Below, one piece after another: positions 36,708 through 45,945 of a stretch of 64,000 bases of DNA. How positions within the stretch are numbered: position 1 is the stretch's first letter; the number at the start of each line of letters is the position of its first letter. Location: the NCBI GenBank assembly GCA_947500575.1, contig CANMSI010000004.1:186001-250000 (forward strand), in the 5' to 3' direction. Source of the stretch: an uncultured Flavobacteriaceae bacterium. Lineage in GTDB: Bacteria > Bacteroidota > Bacteroidia > Flavobacteriales > Flavobacteriaceae. The position numbers and the translations under genes are program-made. A model generated the notes under the pieces. That model did not search any database, was not told the DNA's origin, and saw only the letters and a list, made by a program, of their open reading frames with translations.

Positions 36708-38123
36708 ATGCGAAAAAGGAACAAACGAGCCATTTTTGAAAATGTAGCAGTAGTAGATGCAGGAGCCAAAGGAAAAACTGTAGGTAAAGCTCCAGATGGG
36801 AGGGTTATATTTCTAAACAATGCTGTCCCAGGAGATGTTGTAGATGTACAAACTACTAAAAAGAGAAAGGCATATTTTGAAGGGACTGCCATTCATTTTC
36901 ACAGCTTATCCGAAAAACGACAAGAACCCCTATGTGAACATTTTGGTGTCTGTGGAGGTTGTAAATGGCAACATATGGGATATGAACATCAGTTGTTTTA
37001 CAAACAGAATGAAGTTGAAAACAATCTGAAACGAATTGGTCATCTAGAGTTCCCTGAACCCAGTCCTATTTTGGGTTGTAAAGCACCTTATTTCTATCGA
37101 AATAAAATGGAATTCTCATTTTCCGACAGCCGATGGCTTACCCAAGAAGAAATAAATAGTACAGAGGAAATTACGGATAGAAATGCCTTAGGCTTTCATA
37201 TTCCTGGGATGTGGGATAAAATCTTGGATGTAAAAAAATGTCATTTACAGGCAGATCCTTCCAATGCTATTCGCATTGCTATTAAAGATTTTGCGGTTCA
37301 AAATAAAATTTCATTTTTTAACCCTAGAAAACATACAGGGCAGCTAAGAACTCTTATGATTCGCACTGCTTCTACCGGGCAAATTATGGTATTAATTCAG
37401 TTTTTTGAGGACAATGAGGCCAAAAGGAATCTACTTTTAGCATATATCAAAGATTGTTTTCCCGAAATTACTTCCCTCCTATTTGTTATCAATCAAAAAG
37501 CAAATGATACCCTTTATGATCAGGAAATCTTATGTTATGCAGGGGAAGATCATATTTTTGAAGAGATGGAAGGTTTGCGATTTAAAATCAATGCAAAGTC
37601 CTTTTATCAAACCAATTCCGAGCAAGCCTATGAGTTGTATAAAATTACTAGAGATTTTGCAGAACTAACAGGTGAAGAATTGGTATACGATTTATATACA
37701 GGAACTGGCACCATAGCGCAATTTGTTGCTAAAAAAGCAAAGAAAGTAATAGGTATAGAAGCAGTTCCAGATGCTATTGCTGCTGCTAAAGCGAATGCAG
37801 AGGCTAACGAAATTACCAATACCGATTTCTTTGCAGGAGATATGAAAACTGTTTTTACTGCAGATTTTATTGCCTCACATGGGATACCCGATGTTATTAT
37901 TACAGATCCTCCCAGAGATGGAATGCATAAAGATGTAGTGCAACAAATATTAAATATCTCTCCTAAAAGAGTAGTATATGTAAGTTGTAATAGTGCCACT
38001 CAGGCAAGAGATTTGGAATTGATGAAGGATACCTATGAAATTATAAAAGTACAAGCTGTAGATATGTTTCCACAAACACATCACGTAGAAAATGTTGTAC
38101 TTTTGAAAAAACGGATTCCTTAA
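36708..38123 (+). CDS. rlmD: 23S rRNA (uracil-C5) methyltransferase, RlmD family
   Basis: Methylates uracil in 23S rRNA using SAM. 471 residues: N-terminal TRAM domain (NVAVVDAGAKGKTVGK), the Fe-S cysteines of CEHFGVCGGCKWQ (76, 82, 85) and a fourth in KKCHLQ, the SAM motif VYDLYTGTGTI and the catalytic Cys in VSCNSAT (Cys427). Several bacteria have paralogues (RlmC, RlmD, TrmA) that are hard to tell apart; the presence of TRAM and Fe-S motifs favours RlmD. Two Bacteroidota-specific genes follow. Confidence 0.9.
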   Translation: MRKRNKRAIFENVAVVDAGAKGKTVGKAPDGRVIFLNNAVPGDVVDVQTTKKRKAYFEGTAIHFHSLSEKRQEPLCEHFGVCGGCKWQHMGYEHQLFYKQNEVENNLKRIGHLEFPEPSPILGCKAPYFYRNKMEFSFSDSRWLTQEEINSTEEITDRNALGFHIPGMWDKILDVKKCHLQADPSNAIRIAIKDFAVQNKISFFNPRKHTGQLRTLMIRTASTGQIMVLIQFFEDNEAKRNLLLAYIKDCFPEITSLLFVINQKANDTLYDQEILCYAGEDHIFEEMEGLRFKINAKSFYQTNSEQAYELYKITRDFAELTGEELVYDLYTGTGTIAQFVAKKAKKVIGIEAVPDAIAAAKANAEANEITNTDFFAGDMKTVFTADFIASHGIPDVIITDPPRDGMHKDVVQQILNISPKRVVYVSCNSATQARDLELMKDTYEIIKVQAVDMFPQTHHVENVVLLKKRIP

Positions 38124-38154
38124 TACAAATGAATAATTAATTTTGACTGCTACT

Positions 38155-38661
38155 ATGAAAGTGATTCGTTGGGGACTGTTTTTACTTATGCTATGCACAT
38201 CTTGCGAGAAAGATGATATCTGTGTAGAAGGAGACACGCCTTTGTTAGTTATCCGATTTTATGATGCAGATAACCCTACGCTATTCAAAGCAGTACCTAG
38301 TTTACGCGTGCAGGCTGAAGGTGAAGAATCTCCAGTTTCAACCATTGCAGACCGTACCAGCACCTTGGACTCCATAGCAATCCCCTTAAGGATTGATCCA
38401 TCAGGGACAAGCTTTTCCTTTATCTTAGACTCTGCAGATGATGCCGATGGTATGGAAACAGGAAATGTAGATGCTTTGGCATTTTCATATGAAATAAAAG
38501 ATCAATTTATTTCCAGAGCCTGCGGTTTTGTTGCCAATTATGATAGCTTAGATGACACCTTAACCTCCGATACTGACAATTGGATAGAACGAATAGAAAT
38601 AATTACACCACTTATAGAAAGTTCAAATACCCTTACCGCCCATGTTCAAATATTTCATTAG
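38155..38661 (+). CDS. DUF6452-like lipoprotein
   Basis: 168 residues from ATG 38155 (a TTG four codons upstream is less likely). The signal MKVIRWGLFLLMLCTSCEKDDIC has a lipobox TSC with Cys17 followed by EKDD, typical of exposed lipoproteins. The beta-rich body (LLVIRFYDADNP, IPLRIDPSGTSFSFIL) matches the Bacteroidota DUF6452 pattern as I recall it. It overlaps the following gene by 20 bases and follows rlmD by 31. Confidence 0.78.
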   Translation: MKVIRWGLFLLMLCTSCEKDDICVEGDTPLLVIRFYDADNPTLFKAVPSLRVQAEGEESPVSTIADRTSTLDSIAIPLRIDPSGTSFSFILDSADDADGMETGNVDALAFSYEIKDQFISRACGFVANYDSLDDTLTSDTDNWIERIEIITPLIESSNTLTAHVQIFH

Positions 38662-39442
38662 CACTTATTTCCTTTTAAGTTGCTTTATGGGGGTAGCCCA
38701 AAGCAAACCAATTGATCTACAACCTAGAGATACTGTGGCCAAAAGTGATCCATATGGTTTGCGCGTTGGCATAGATCTCAGTAGACCCGTGCTCTCTTTT
38801 TTGAAAGATGATTATACGGGCTTGGAGATTGTAGGAGATTATCGATTGACCAAAAAATTATATTTGGCTGCTGAAATAGGAAATGAAAAAAAATCACAAA
38901 TACAAGAATTAGGAAACAATTTAAACCTCAACTTAATGCCGGGAGAAGGGATAGAAGAACTATACAGTTTTACTACCTCTGGAAGCTATATTAAACTAGG
39001 TGTAGATTACAATACCTACCAAAATTGGTATGGTATGTTCAATAGTATTTACATTGGAGGACGCTATGCTGTAAGCAGCTTTAGTCAAACTTTAACGAAT
39101 TATTCTTTTTTTAATAGCAATAGAGATTTTAATCCAGATGGGTTTGTTCTTGGATCTAATGAAGCGGAAGAATTTACGGGCTTAAATGCCTCTTGGTTAG
39201 AATTTGTGGTGGGCCTAAAGGCAGAATTGTTTGCGAATATCTATTTGGGTGCTAGTGTTCGCATAGGGTACTTAGTAAGTGATAAGTCTTCTGATAGATT
39301 TCCTAATCTATGGATTCCAGGTTTTAATAAAGTGACAGACGGAAGCAATTTTGGTGTAGGGTATAACTACTCTATAACTTATTTTATTCCTTTATATAAA
39401 AAAGCCAAGGACCTTGCACCAGTAGATCAAAAAGAGGAATAA
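38642..39442 (+). CDS. DUF6048-like outer-membrane protein
   Basis: 266 residues. Signal peptide 1-19 (FMGVAQ) and an antiparallel beta pattern with aromatic edges (LYLAAEIGNEKK, SYIKLGVDYNTY, NFGVGYNYSITYFIPLY), as in small outer-membrane barrels. Not functionally characterised. Its start lies inside the DUF6452-like gene, so the two are translationally coupled and probably form a lipoprotein/barrel pair. Confidence 0.78.
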   Translation: MFKYFISTYFLLSCFMGVAQSKPIDLQPRDTVAKSDPYGLRVGIDLSRPVLSFLKDDYTGLEIVGDYRLTKKLYLAAEIGNEKKSQIQELGNNLNLNLMPGEGIEELYSFTTSGSYIKLGVDYNTYQNWYGMFNSIYIGGRYAVSSFSQTLTNYSFFNSNRDFNPDGFVLGSNEAEEFTGLNASWLEFVVGLKAELFANIYLGASVRIGYLVSDKSSDRFPNLWIPGFNKVTDGSNFGVGYNYSITYFIPLYKKAKDLAPVDQKEE

Positions 39443-39673
39443 TTATAATTCTTTAACGCCCTTTCGAAAGATCCACTTCATCATCATTTTTTCGCCGTCT
39501 TCTGACTGTACTACTACAAATTTTGGAGCCAATACATTCGCAATAATAGCAGCAATAAGCGCTAAAAAAATACGGTGAATGGGCAAGAAATGCCCCAATG
39601 CAAGTCGGGTAAGAACAAATAGAACGGCAAATCCGATAAAATTAAACAGCAAGGCTTTCCACTTCTTTTTCAT
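39443..39673 (-). CDS. Small two-helix membrane protein
   Basis: 76 residues with two membrane helices (about 8-25 and 30-48) and a basic C-terminus (MMMKWIFRKGVKEL). Family not recognised. It lies 14 bases downstream of the THUMP methyltransferase stop on the same strand and converges on the DUF6048-like gene, whose stop directly abuts its own. Confidence 0.68.
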   Translation of the reverse strand: MKKKWKALLFNFIGFAVLFVLTRLALGHFLPIHRIFLALIAAIIANVLAPKFVVVQSEDGEKMMMKWIFRKGVKEL

Positions 39674-39687
39674 ATGTTGGTTTTCCT

Positions 39688-40869
39688 TTAGTCTTCCTTC
39701 TTCTGATTGGACAGGTACTTTCCTTTTTTACTACCCGCATACATTTCATACTTTACCAAGCGAGACTCTAAATGACTATTAAATACTTTTATTTTTCTGG
39801 AAGGTCTAAGTCCTACAAATTTGAGCGCTTCCAAATTAGAGGTAATAAACCATGCATTGGTACCCGGGTAATTTCGCTTTAGGGTATCCCCTATTTCCGC
39901 ATAAAAATCTTCCATATCTATATTTAAACGCTCTCCATAAGGGGGGTTAAAAACCATCAATAGTGGATTATCTGTTAATTTTTCTGTATCAAAAAAGTTT
40001 TTACGTTCAATACTAATATACTCGGACAGATTTGCATTTTCCACATTTTCAATTGCTTTTCGAACAGCAGAAGGAGCCTTATCATATCCTATAATTTTAT
40101 GATGAAATTCTCGTGTTCTGTTCAAACAACTATCTGTGATTTTTTCAAAAAGTTCCTCGTCAAAATCAGCCCACTTTTCAAAAGCAAACTCCTTCCTATT
40201 GATATTTGCAGGAATGTTACAAGCAATCATGGCTGCCTCTGTTAAAAATGTACCACTCCCACACATAGGGTCTAGAAAATCAGATTGTCCATCCCATCCA
40301 CTGAGTAACAGTAGCCCTGCTGCTAAAACCTCATTAATAGGTGCAATATTAGTAGAAATACGATACCCCCTATGATGCAAAGAACGTCCCGAACTGTCTA
40401 AAGACACGTTACAATGTCCTTTTTGAATATGAATATTTAAACGTACATCTGGAAACTTTACATCCACATTGGGTCTTCTGCCATCTGTTTCTCTAAACTT
40501 ATCGGCAATCGCATCTTTGGTTTTTTGAGATACATATAACGAATGTGTAAACTGCTCGGAATTTACAGTGGTATCTATAGCAAAGGTAGTATCCGGAGTA
40601 AGATAAGGAGACCAATCAATGGCATATATTTTTTTATATAAATCCATTTCATCACGTACCGAAAAGGAATGAATGGGTTTTATAATTTTGATGGCCGTTC
40701 TTAAGCATAAATTTGCTTTATACATAAAACCAGTATCCCCATCAAAAGAAACACTTCGCACTCCTATTTCAACATTACCCGCTCCTAGGTTCCTAAGTTC
40801 TTTAGCCAAAATCTCTTCAAAACCGAATTGGGTTTTGGCTACCATTCTAAAATTATTGTTCATAGACAT
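39688..40869 (-). CDS. THUMP-domain class I SAM-dependent RNA methyltransferase
   Basis: 393 residues: N-terminal THUMP region (QFGFEEILAKELRNLG to about 165), then a methyltransferase domain with LDPMCGSGTFLTEAAM (about 213-228) and the N6-adenine/guanine catalytic motif NPPYGERL (about 308-315). This matches the RlmL-N/RlmKL-type 23S rRNA guanine-N2 family. Either ATG (40869 or 40863) is possible. The methyl site is not determinable from sequence. Confidence 0.9.
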   Translation of the reverse strand: MSMNNNFRMVAKTQFGFEEILAKELRNLGAGNVEIGVRSVSFDGDTGFMYKANLCLRTAIKIIKPIHSFSVRDEMDLYKKIYAIDWSPYLTPDTTFAIDTTVNSEQFTHSLYVSQKTKDAIADKFRETDGRRPNVDVKFPDVRLNIHIQKGHCNVSLDSSGRSLHHRGYRISTNIAPINEVLAAGLLLLSGWDGQSDFLDPMCGSGTFLTEAAMIACNIPANINRKEFAFEKWADFDEELFEKITDSCLNRTREFHHKIIGYDKAPSAVRKAIENVENANLSEYISIERKNFFDTEKLTDNPLLMVFNPPYGERLNIDMEDFYAEIGDTLKRNYPGTNAWFITSNLEALKFVGLRPSRKIKVFNSHLESRLVKYEMYAGSKKGKYLSNQKKED

Positions 40870-40941
40870 CTGAAAGAATACCGCAAAAATACACTAATTT
40901 TATGCGCAGAATATTAGATTCTATAAATTATATTAGTGCCA

Positions 40942-41625
40942 ATGCCAGACTATACTTCGTACCTTTTACCCGTATTTGGGGTATTATTTAGTTTTCTTTT
41001 TGTGTTTATTGTCAAACCAAAAAACAAGGCTACACTAAAATTACTATTAGCATTTAGCGGTGCTTTTCTGTTGGCGCTCACCTTGTTTGAGCTATTCCCT
41101 CAAATTTATGAGCATGCTGGCGCCAAGTCTACAGGTGTTTTTGTAATGCTAGGTATTTTATTACAGATTTTTTTAGAGTTTTTCTCTAAAGGGGCAGAGC
41201 ATGGTCATATGCATCACTCTAGCGATAGTACAGCCTTTCCATGGCTTTTATTTATTAGTTTATCCATTCATGCCTTGTTAGAAGGATTTCCTATTGAACA
41301 ACACGATACCATTATTTACGGCATTTTAGTGCATAAAATCCCGATTGCGCTTATCCTAAGTATCTTCCTGATAAATTCTAAAATAAAATTAGCTCATGCC
41401 ATTTTCTTCATCACTTTATTTTCACTGATGACACCTATGGGGCATTTTATTGCGGGTTATTTTGAATTTACTCCCATTCAATATGCCTCCATTACAGCGG
41501 TAGTAATTGGTGTATTTTTACATATTTCTACGGTTATTTTGTTTGAAAGTTCTGAAGGACACACCTTTAATTTAAGAAAAATAATAGCGATCATTGCAGG
41601 GATCGGAATTGCTTATTTATTATAA
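40942..41625 (+). CDS. ZIP family divalent-metal transporter
   Basis: 227 residues from ATG 40942 (a GTG two codons earlier is possible). Seven or eight membrane helices. The metal-binding helices are visible as HALLEGFPI (about 114-122) and HKIPIAL (about 135-141), and a His-rich stretch (EHGHMHHS) lies before helix 4, as in ZIP importers. It probably imports zinc or a related metal. Its stop overlaps the next start by one base. Confidence 0.88.
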   Translation: MPDYTSYLLPVFGVLFSFLFVFIVKPKNKATLKLLLAFSGAFLLALTLFELFPQIYEHAGAKSTGVFVMLGILLQIFLEFFSKGAEHGHMHHSSDSTAFPWLLFISLSIHALLEGFPIEQHDTIIYGILVHKIPIALILSIFLINSKIKLAHAIFFITLFSLMTPMGHFIAGYFEFTPIQYASITAVVIGVFLHISTVILFESSEGHTFNLRKIIAIIAGIGIAYLL

Positions 41626-42053
41626 TGTTTAGTAAAGAAGCATCGAAACAACTCCGACAAGATTTTTGGATTTCCTTTGGCAAATCCTATCCGCGAAAAT
41701 GGATCTTATACCATACAAATACGAAAGGCCTTGCCTTTAAATTTCATTTCGATACCAAACAAGCCATGGTATCTCTAGATATTGAAACTTCCGATTTAGC
41801 GAATAGAATAAGTCTCTGGGAAAAATTAATTTCTTTAAAATCCATTTTAACAAAGGAGTATCTTCCTGATGCTATTTTTGAAGATTCTTTTGTTTTGGAA
41901 AATCAGAAAGAAATTTCAAGAATATATGTTTTAAAGGAAAAAGTAAGCATTCATAATAAAAATACCTGGCAAGGAGCCATGGAGTTTTTGAACCACAGAA
42001 TGCATTCCTTTGAGCAATTTTACGCTGAATATCGAGAAATTATTGTTTCTTAG
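41625..42053 (+). CDS. DUF4268-like protein
   Basis: 142 residues, no signal or membrane segment. DFWISFGKSYPRKWILYHTNTKGLAF and WEKLISLKSILTK match DUF4268, a small alpha/beta domain seen fused to or near nuclease-like proteins. Function unknown. It is translationally coupled to the ZIP gene through TAATG, so some joint use is possible. Confidence 0.78.
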   Translation: MFSKEASKQLRQDFWISFGKSYPRKWILYHTNTKGLAFKFHFDTKQAMVSLDIETSDLANRISLWEKLISLKSILTKEYLPDAIFEDSFVLENQKEISRIYVLKEKVSIHNKNTWQGAMEFLNHRMHSFEQFYAEYREIIVS

Positions 42054-42089
42054 GGCACGAATTAGATTCCAGTATTTTAATTACATTGT

Positions 42090-43010
42090 ATGAAGAAATT
42101 ATTTCTACCACTGATTTGCCTCCTATGCTTAGGAAATTGTTTCGCTCAAGATTTAGAACCATTTGAATTTACCAAAGACTGGCTAAAAAAAATTGAAACC
42201 ATGGCTCCCCCAAAGCCAAGCATTGCGATAAAAGAAAAAAGGAACATCCTGATTTTTTCTTTACATACCGGTTTTCAGCATTGGACCATTCCGCATACAG
42301 AGGCTGTAGTTGCTTGCATTGCTAAAAAATCTAACGCATTTACAATAACTACTTCCAAGGATATTTGGGAATTTAAAAAAGAAAATCTTGTACAGTATGA
42401 TGCCATTGTTCTAAATAATACTTGTTCGGATTTTGAAACCAGAAATTTATTTTTTGACAAACTTGCAGAAGACACTTCATTAAGTACCGAACAGCGTCTT
42501 AAAAAGGCAAAAGAACTAGAAAATAACTTACTAGACTATGTGAAAAATGGAGGTGGACTTATGGTACTCCATGGTGGCGTTGTAATGCAAAATAAATCAA
42601 AAGCTTATGGGGAAATGGTAGGTGGTACTTTTGATTACCACCCAAAACAACAAAAATTTAGAGTAGAACTGGTAGATCCTAAACATCCATTGGTAAAAGG
42701 GTTTAATGGCAAAGGTTTTGAACATATAGATGAACCTTACTTCTTTAAAAATGCTTACTTTGATTTTGATTTTAGACCTTTGCTTTATATGAAGGCAGAC
42801 GCATTAGAAGGTCTGAAAGCCGAACCCAAGGACACTACTAAATACATCGCATGGATTAAACGATATGGAGAAGGCAGAGTTTTTTATTGTTCCCCTTCTC
42901 ACAATGCACATAGTTTTGAAAACCCTGAATTATTGCAATTTTTGTTAGACGGGATGCAATACACGGTTGGAGATCTGGTATGTGATGATAGCCCTTTAAA
43001 GGGTAAATAG
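42090..43010 (+). CDS. ThuA-domain protein (secreted)
   Basis: 306 residues with signal peptide 1-19 (GNCFAQ). The ThuA fold, a glutamine-amidotransferase-like domain without the catalytic Cys, is seen from NILIFSLHTGFQHWTIPHTEAV through GGGLMVLHGGVV to YGEGRVFYCSPSHNAHSF. ThuA proteins act in sugar use, often beside PVC-type dehydrogenases. Here the haem dehydrogenase lies convergent, 5 bases away, which fits. Confidence 0.9.
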   Translation: MKKLFLPLICLLCLGNCFAQDLEPFEFTKDWLKKIETMAPPKPSIAIKEKRNILIFSLHTGFQHWTIPHTEAVVACIAKKSNAFTITTSKDIWEFKKENLVQYDAIVLNNTCSDFETRNLFFDKLAEDTSLSTEQRLKKAKELENNLLDYVKNGGGLMVLHGGVVMQNKSKAYGEMVGGTFDYHPKQQKFRVELVDPKHPLVKGFNGKGFEHIDEPYFFKNAYFDFDFRPLLYMKADALEGLKAEPKDTTKYIAWIKRYGEGRVFYCSPSHNAHSFENPELLQFLLDGMQYTVGDLVCDDSPLKGK

Positions 43011-43015
43011 TATTA

Positions 43016-45262
43016 CTATTTTGAGGAATACTTCTTTAGCTCCTCCTCTGTATATTCAGAACCACTTTGAGGTATTAGCTTTCGCAATTCCTTAATTTTC
43101 TCTTCTTCAATACCTCTAGGTGTATCGGAAAATGCATTGGTAACATAGGCCATTACATCCGCAATATCTTTATCGGATAAGGCAGTATTGCTTAAAAGAC
43201 CGGGCATAGCACTATTCATTTCATATAGTTTGCCATTTACGTGTACAGGTCCTTTCAAACCGTGAAGGATAATAAGTCCAAGCTTTTCGATGGGCATGGA
43301 TGCCACATATTCGGAATTCATCAAAGGTGGCGCCAAACCCTCTATACCCTCTCCTGAAGAACCATGACAAGAAGAACAAATTTGCCTAAATAATTTAACG
43401 CCCCTCGTTCTATTATCTTCCGAAAGCATTTCTTCAGAAAAAATAGGATTGGTTTTTTCTTCTGCACGACGCTCTAAACTAACTACTAATGCCGACGCCA
43501 AATCACTTTCCTTTAATACATTATGTGTTTCTAAATCTTCGGAAAATGCTATAGCTATTTCCCCAACTCCACTTAAAATAGCATCCGTAAAAATGGGTTT
43601 ACTTTTATGTTTTTCAGCTAATTTAAAAAGTAAGGGCGAAAATCGCTCTTTGGAAATTTTAGTCCACCTCCCCAAGGTGGCGAGGAGGTAAAGATCAATA
43701 TCCAATTCGTTTTTAATGGCTAAATCTTCAAAAAGTTTTTGAGTTGCTTCTCCATATTCTTCGATTGCAAAGTCCTCCATCAAAACAATCCCATGCGAGA
43801 CTACCTCAGAATTACTGCTTAGCATTACATTTTTTAGCACTGGATACGTTAAAGCATCTAGTCCCTTTAAGGTATGTAATGCATGCATTTGTGCCAGTGG
43901 AAATTCAGTATTCTTTGCCATTTTTATCAACCAAGGCACCGCTTTAGTATGCTTCTTATAAATCATTAAGTGCTGCGCATGATCTCGAATCCAACCATTA
44001 GAATCCTTTAAAAGAGCAACCAACTCGCTTGCATCCAATTGCTCTAATAGCGGAATTTTAGCAGCCCTTTCTTCCTTATTTTGAATGCTTAAAATACGTC
44101 CTTTACTTATCAAGGTATCCATCTGCTTTTCTAAGATCTTTTTCTTCAAATACGGACTTAAATATGCATGATGCCCGATTACTCCTCTATGCATATCTAT
44201 GACGTACATTTTTCCATCGGGACCGTTATATAAATTCACAGGACGAAACCCTTCATCCAAAGAAGCCAAAAACTCTTTGCCTTCATATGCTTGTTTCGCT
44301 GTTGTATGATCTTGATGAAAAGTGAGTATGTTCCTTTTTATCAAATTTGCTTCGGGTACGCAGACAAATGCATTCTGATCATATCCTTTTGGGAACATTC
44401 CTCCTCTATATACCAGAGGACCGCAGGCGGCTGTAACATTCACCAACAAGCTATCCTTATCTAAAACACCTTCAGCATAGCCCCGATTTACATCTATAGC
44501 TTGCAAAGGGTATACTCTTTGATCCTTCGTTAACATTTGATTTACTGCAGCTTTTGGAATATGGTGCTGATTGTTTATTAGCCTATTTGGAAGTACGTAA
44601 TCCCCTAGTAACTGCCTAGAATTGTCATTATAATATAGTCTTCCGAAGTTGTCTTTAGAGATGCCCCATTGGCCCCTAAAGCTAGTAGCTTCTTTATACC
44701 ATTTCCCGTCCTTCCTTTGATACCTAGTATGCGCCTTAGCACTATAGATCCAATTATCTATATTCAATAATAAACCATTGGGCTGATGCTCCGGGTTTCC
44801 TTCAACCGCGTAGGCAGCATCCACAAGGGTTCGCTTTCCTGGTTGATCACCATCTATCTCTACAAACCAAAGATTGGGTGGTTCTGCATAGAGTAAACCT
44901 CCATATACCAATGCTAATGCTCTAGGTAATACAAGACCCTCCAAAAATATTTTGGAATGATCCATTACCCCATCCCCATCTCTATCCTCCAATATTTTTA
45001 TAGTTCCATTTGGCTCGTCTTCACCCACGCCATCAATATCGCTCATGTAACTGGTCATTTCTGCAACCCACATACGCCCCTGAAGATCAAAATCCATCGC
45101 TACAGGAGCCACCAATAAAGGTTCTGAAGCAATCATTTTTAGCTCAAACCCTTCTTCTATTTTATAATCAGATAAAGAAATTTCTGGTTCTTCAAAAGTG
45201 GGTTGACATCCAAATAAAATCAGAAAAAAAATAAGAAAACCCGTGTTTTTAAGATATTTCAT
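43016..45262 (-). CDS. PVC-type haem-binding dehydrogenase lipoprotein with cytochrome c domain
   Basis: 748 residues. Lipoprotein signal with Cys19 (ILFGCQ). A beta-propeller-like membrane-bound dehydrogenase domain (about 35-360; VAPVAMDFDLQGRMWVAEM) is followed by a HEAT-like helical region (about 380-590) and a C-terminal cytochrome c domain with the haem motif CSSCH (about 640-644) and a distal Met near MPGLL. It likely oxidises a sugar or polyol in the periplasm or at the surface and passes electrons to the haem. The convergent ThuA gene is a common partner. Confidence 0.9.
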   Translation of the reverse strand: MKYLKNTGFLIFFLILFGCQPTFEEPEISLSDYKIEEGFELKMIASEPLLVAPVAMDFDLQGRMWVAEMTSYMSDIDGVGEDEPNGTIKILEDRDGDGVMDHSKIFLEGLVLPRALALVYGGLLYAEPPNLWFVEIDGDQPGKRTLVDAAYAVEGNPEHQPNGLLLNIDNWIYSAKAHTRYQRKDGKWYKEATSFRGQWGISKDNFGRLYYNDNSRQLLGDYVLPNRLINNQHHIPKAAVNQMLTKDQRVYPLQAIDVNRGYAEGVLDKDSLLVNVTAACGPLVYRGGMFPKGYDQNAFVCVPEANLIKRNILTFHQDHTTAKQAYEGKEFLASLDEGFRPVNLYNGPDGKMYVIDMHRGVIGHHAYLSPYLKKKILEKQMDTLISKGRILSIQNKEERAAKIPLLEQLDASELVALLKDSNGWIRDHAQHLMIYKKHTKAVPWLIKMAKNTEFPLAQMHALHTLKGLDALTYPVLKNVMLSSNSEVVSHGIVLMEDFAIEEYGEATQKLFEDLAIKNELDIDLYLLATLGRWTKISKERFSPLLFKLAEKHKSKPIFTDAILSGVGEIAIAFSEDLETHNVLKESDLASALVVSLERRAEEKTNPIFSEEMLSEDNRTRGVKLFRQICSSCHGSSGEGIEGLAPPLMNSEYVASMPIEKLGLIILHGLKGPVHVNGKLYEMNSAMPGLLSNTALSDKDIADVMAYVTNAFSDTPRGIEEEKIKELRKLIPQSGSEYTEEELKKYSSK

Positions 45263-45293
45263 ATGGGTGTGCTATACGTACTTCGATTAAACA

Positions 45294-45929
45294 TTATATA
45301 AGAGTAAGAATAAAAAACCAGTGGCTAATAGCGCCTCCTAAAACAAAAAAATGCCAGATAAGATGATTGTATGGAATACGTCTTACGGCATAAAAAATAA
45401 TTCCGATAGTATAAAAGGCCCCTCCTAAAATTAACAATTGTATTCCTTTGGAGGAAACATAATCTATTAAATTATCAAAATCCAATACTACCAGCCATCC
45501 CATTATTACATAGAGTAAAAGAGAAATAAACTCAAATTTTCCGGTAAAAAAAAGTTTTAATAATGCTCCTACAGCTGCAATACCCCAAACGGTGTAAAAA
45601 ATAAGCCATCCATTGCCGTTTACAAGGGTTATTAAAGCAACAGGAGTGTATGTCCCAGCAATTAATATGTATATACTAATATGATCTACTATTCTAAGTT
45701 TCTTTTTAGTATGGACCTTAGATACGGCATGATAGAATGTAGACGCTGTAAATAAAATAATAATAGCGCAACTATAAACCACTAAACTTACGGTAGCATA
45801 AGTGGTTTTGTTCGAATTCTGATCCAACAAAATATAGCATCCAATAATTCCTAAGACAATGCCTACGCCGTGCGAAAGAGCATTGAACTGTTCTTCCTTT
45901 TTATAAGACATAGTGTCTTCCATCTTCAT
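45294..45929 (-). CDS. Hemolysin III family (PAQR-like) membrane protein
   Basis: 211 residues with seven membrane helices. Conserved motifs are NALSHGVG (helix 1), STFYHAVSK (His in helix 2), DHISIYILIAGTYTP and the C-terminal HLIWHFFVLGGAISHW with two His. These match the HlyIII/YqfA family. Despite the name, a lytic role is doubtful; metal-dependent hydrolase chemistry is suggested by relatives. Start could be any of three in-frame ATGs. Confidence 0.9.
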   Translation of the reverse strand: MKMEDTMSYKKEEQFNALSHGVGIVLGIIGCYILLDQNSNKTTYATVSLVVYSCAIIILFTASTFYHAVSKVHTKKKLRIVDHISIYILIAGTYTPVALITLVNGNGWLIFYTVWGIAAVGALLKLFFTGKFEFISLLLYVIMGWLVVLDFDNLIDYVSSKGIQLLILGGAFYTIGIIFYAVRRIPYNHLIWHFFVLGGAISHWFFILTLI

Positions 45930-45945
45930 CTATTCCTTAGGGTTG

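Noticed and set aside
45294-45929. Hemolysin III gene as a second pore-forming toxin
   Set aside because: The seven-helix PAQR-like family is widespread and housekeeping in many bacteria; the name does not imply a toxin.
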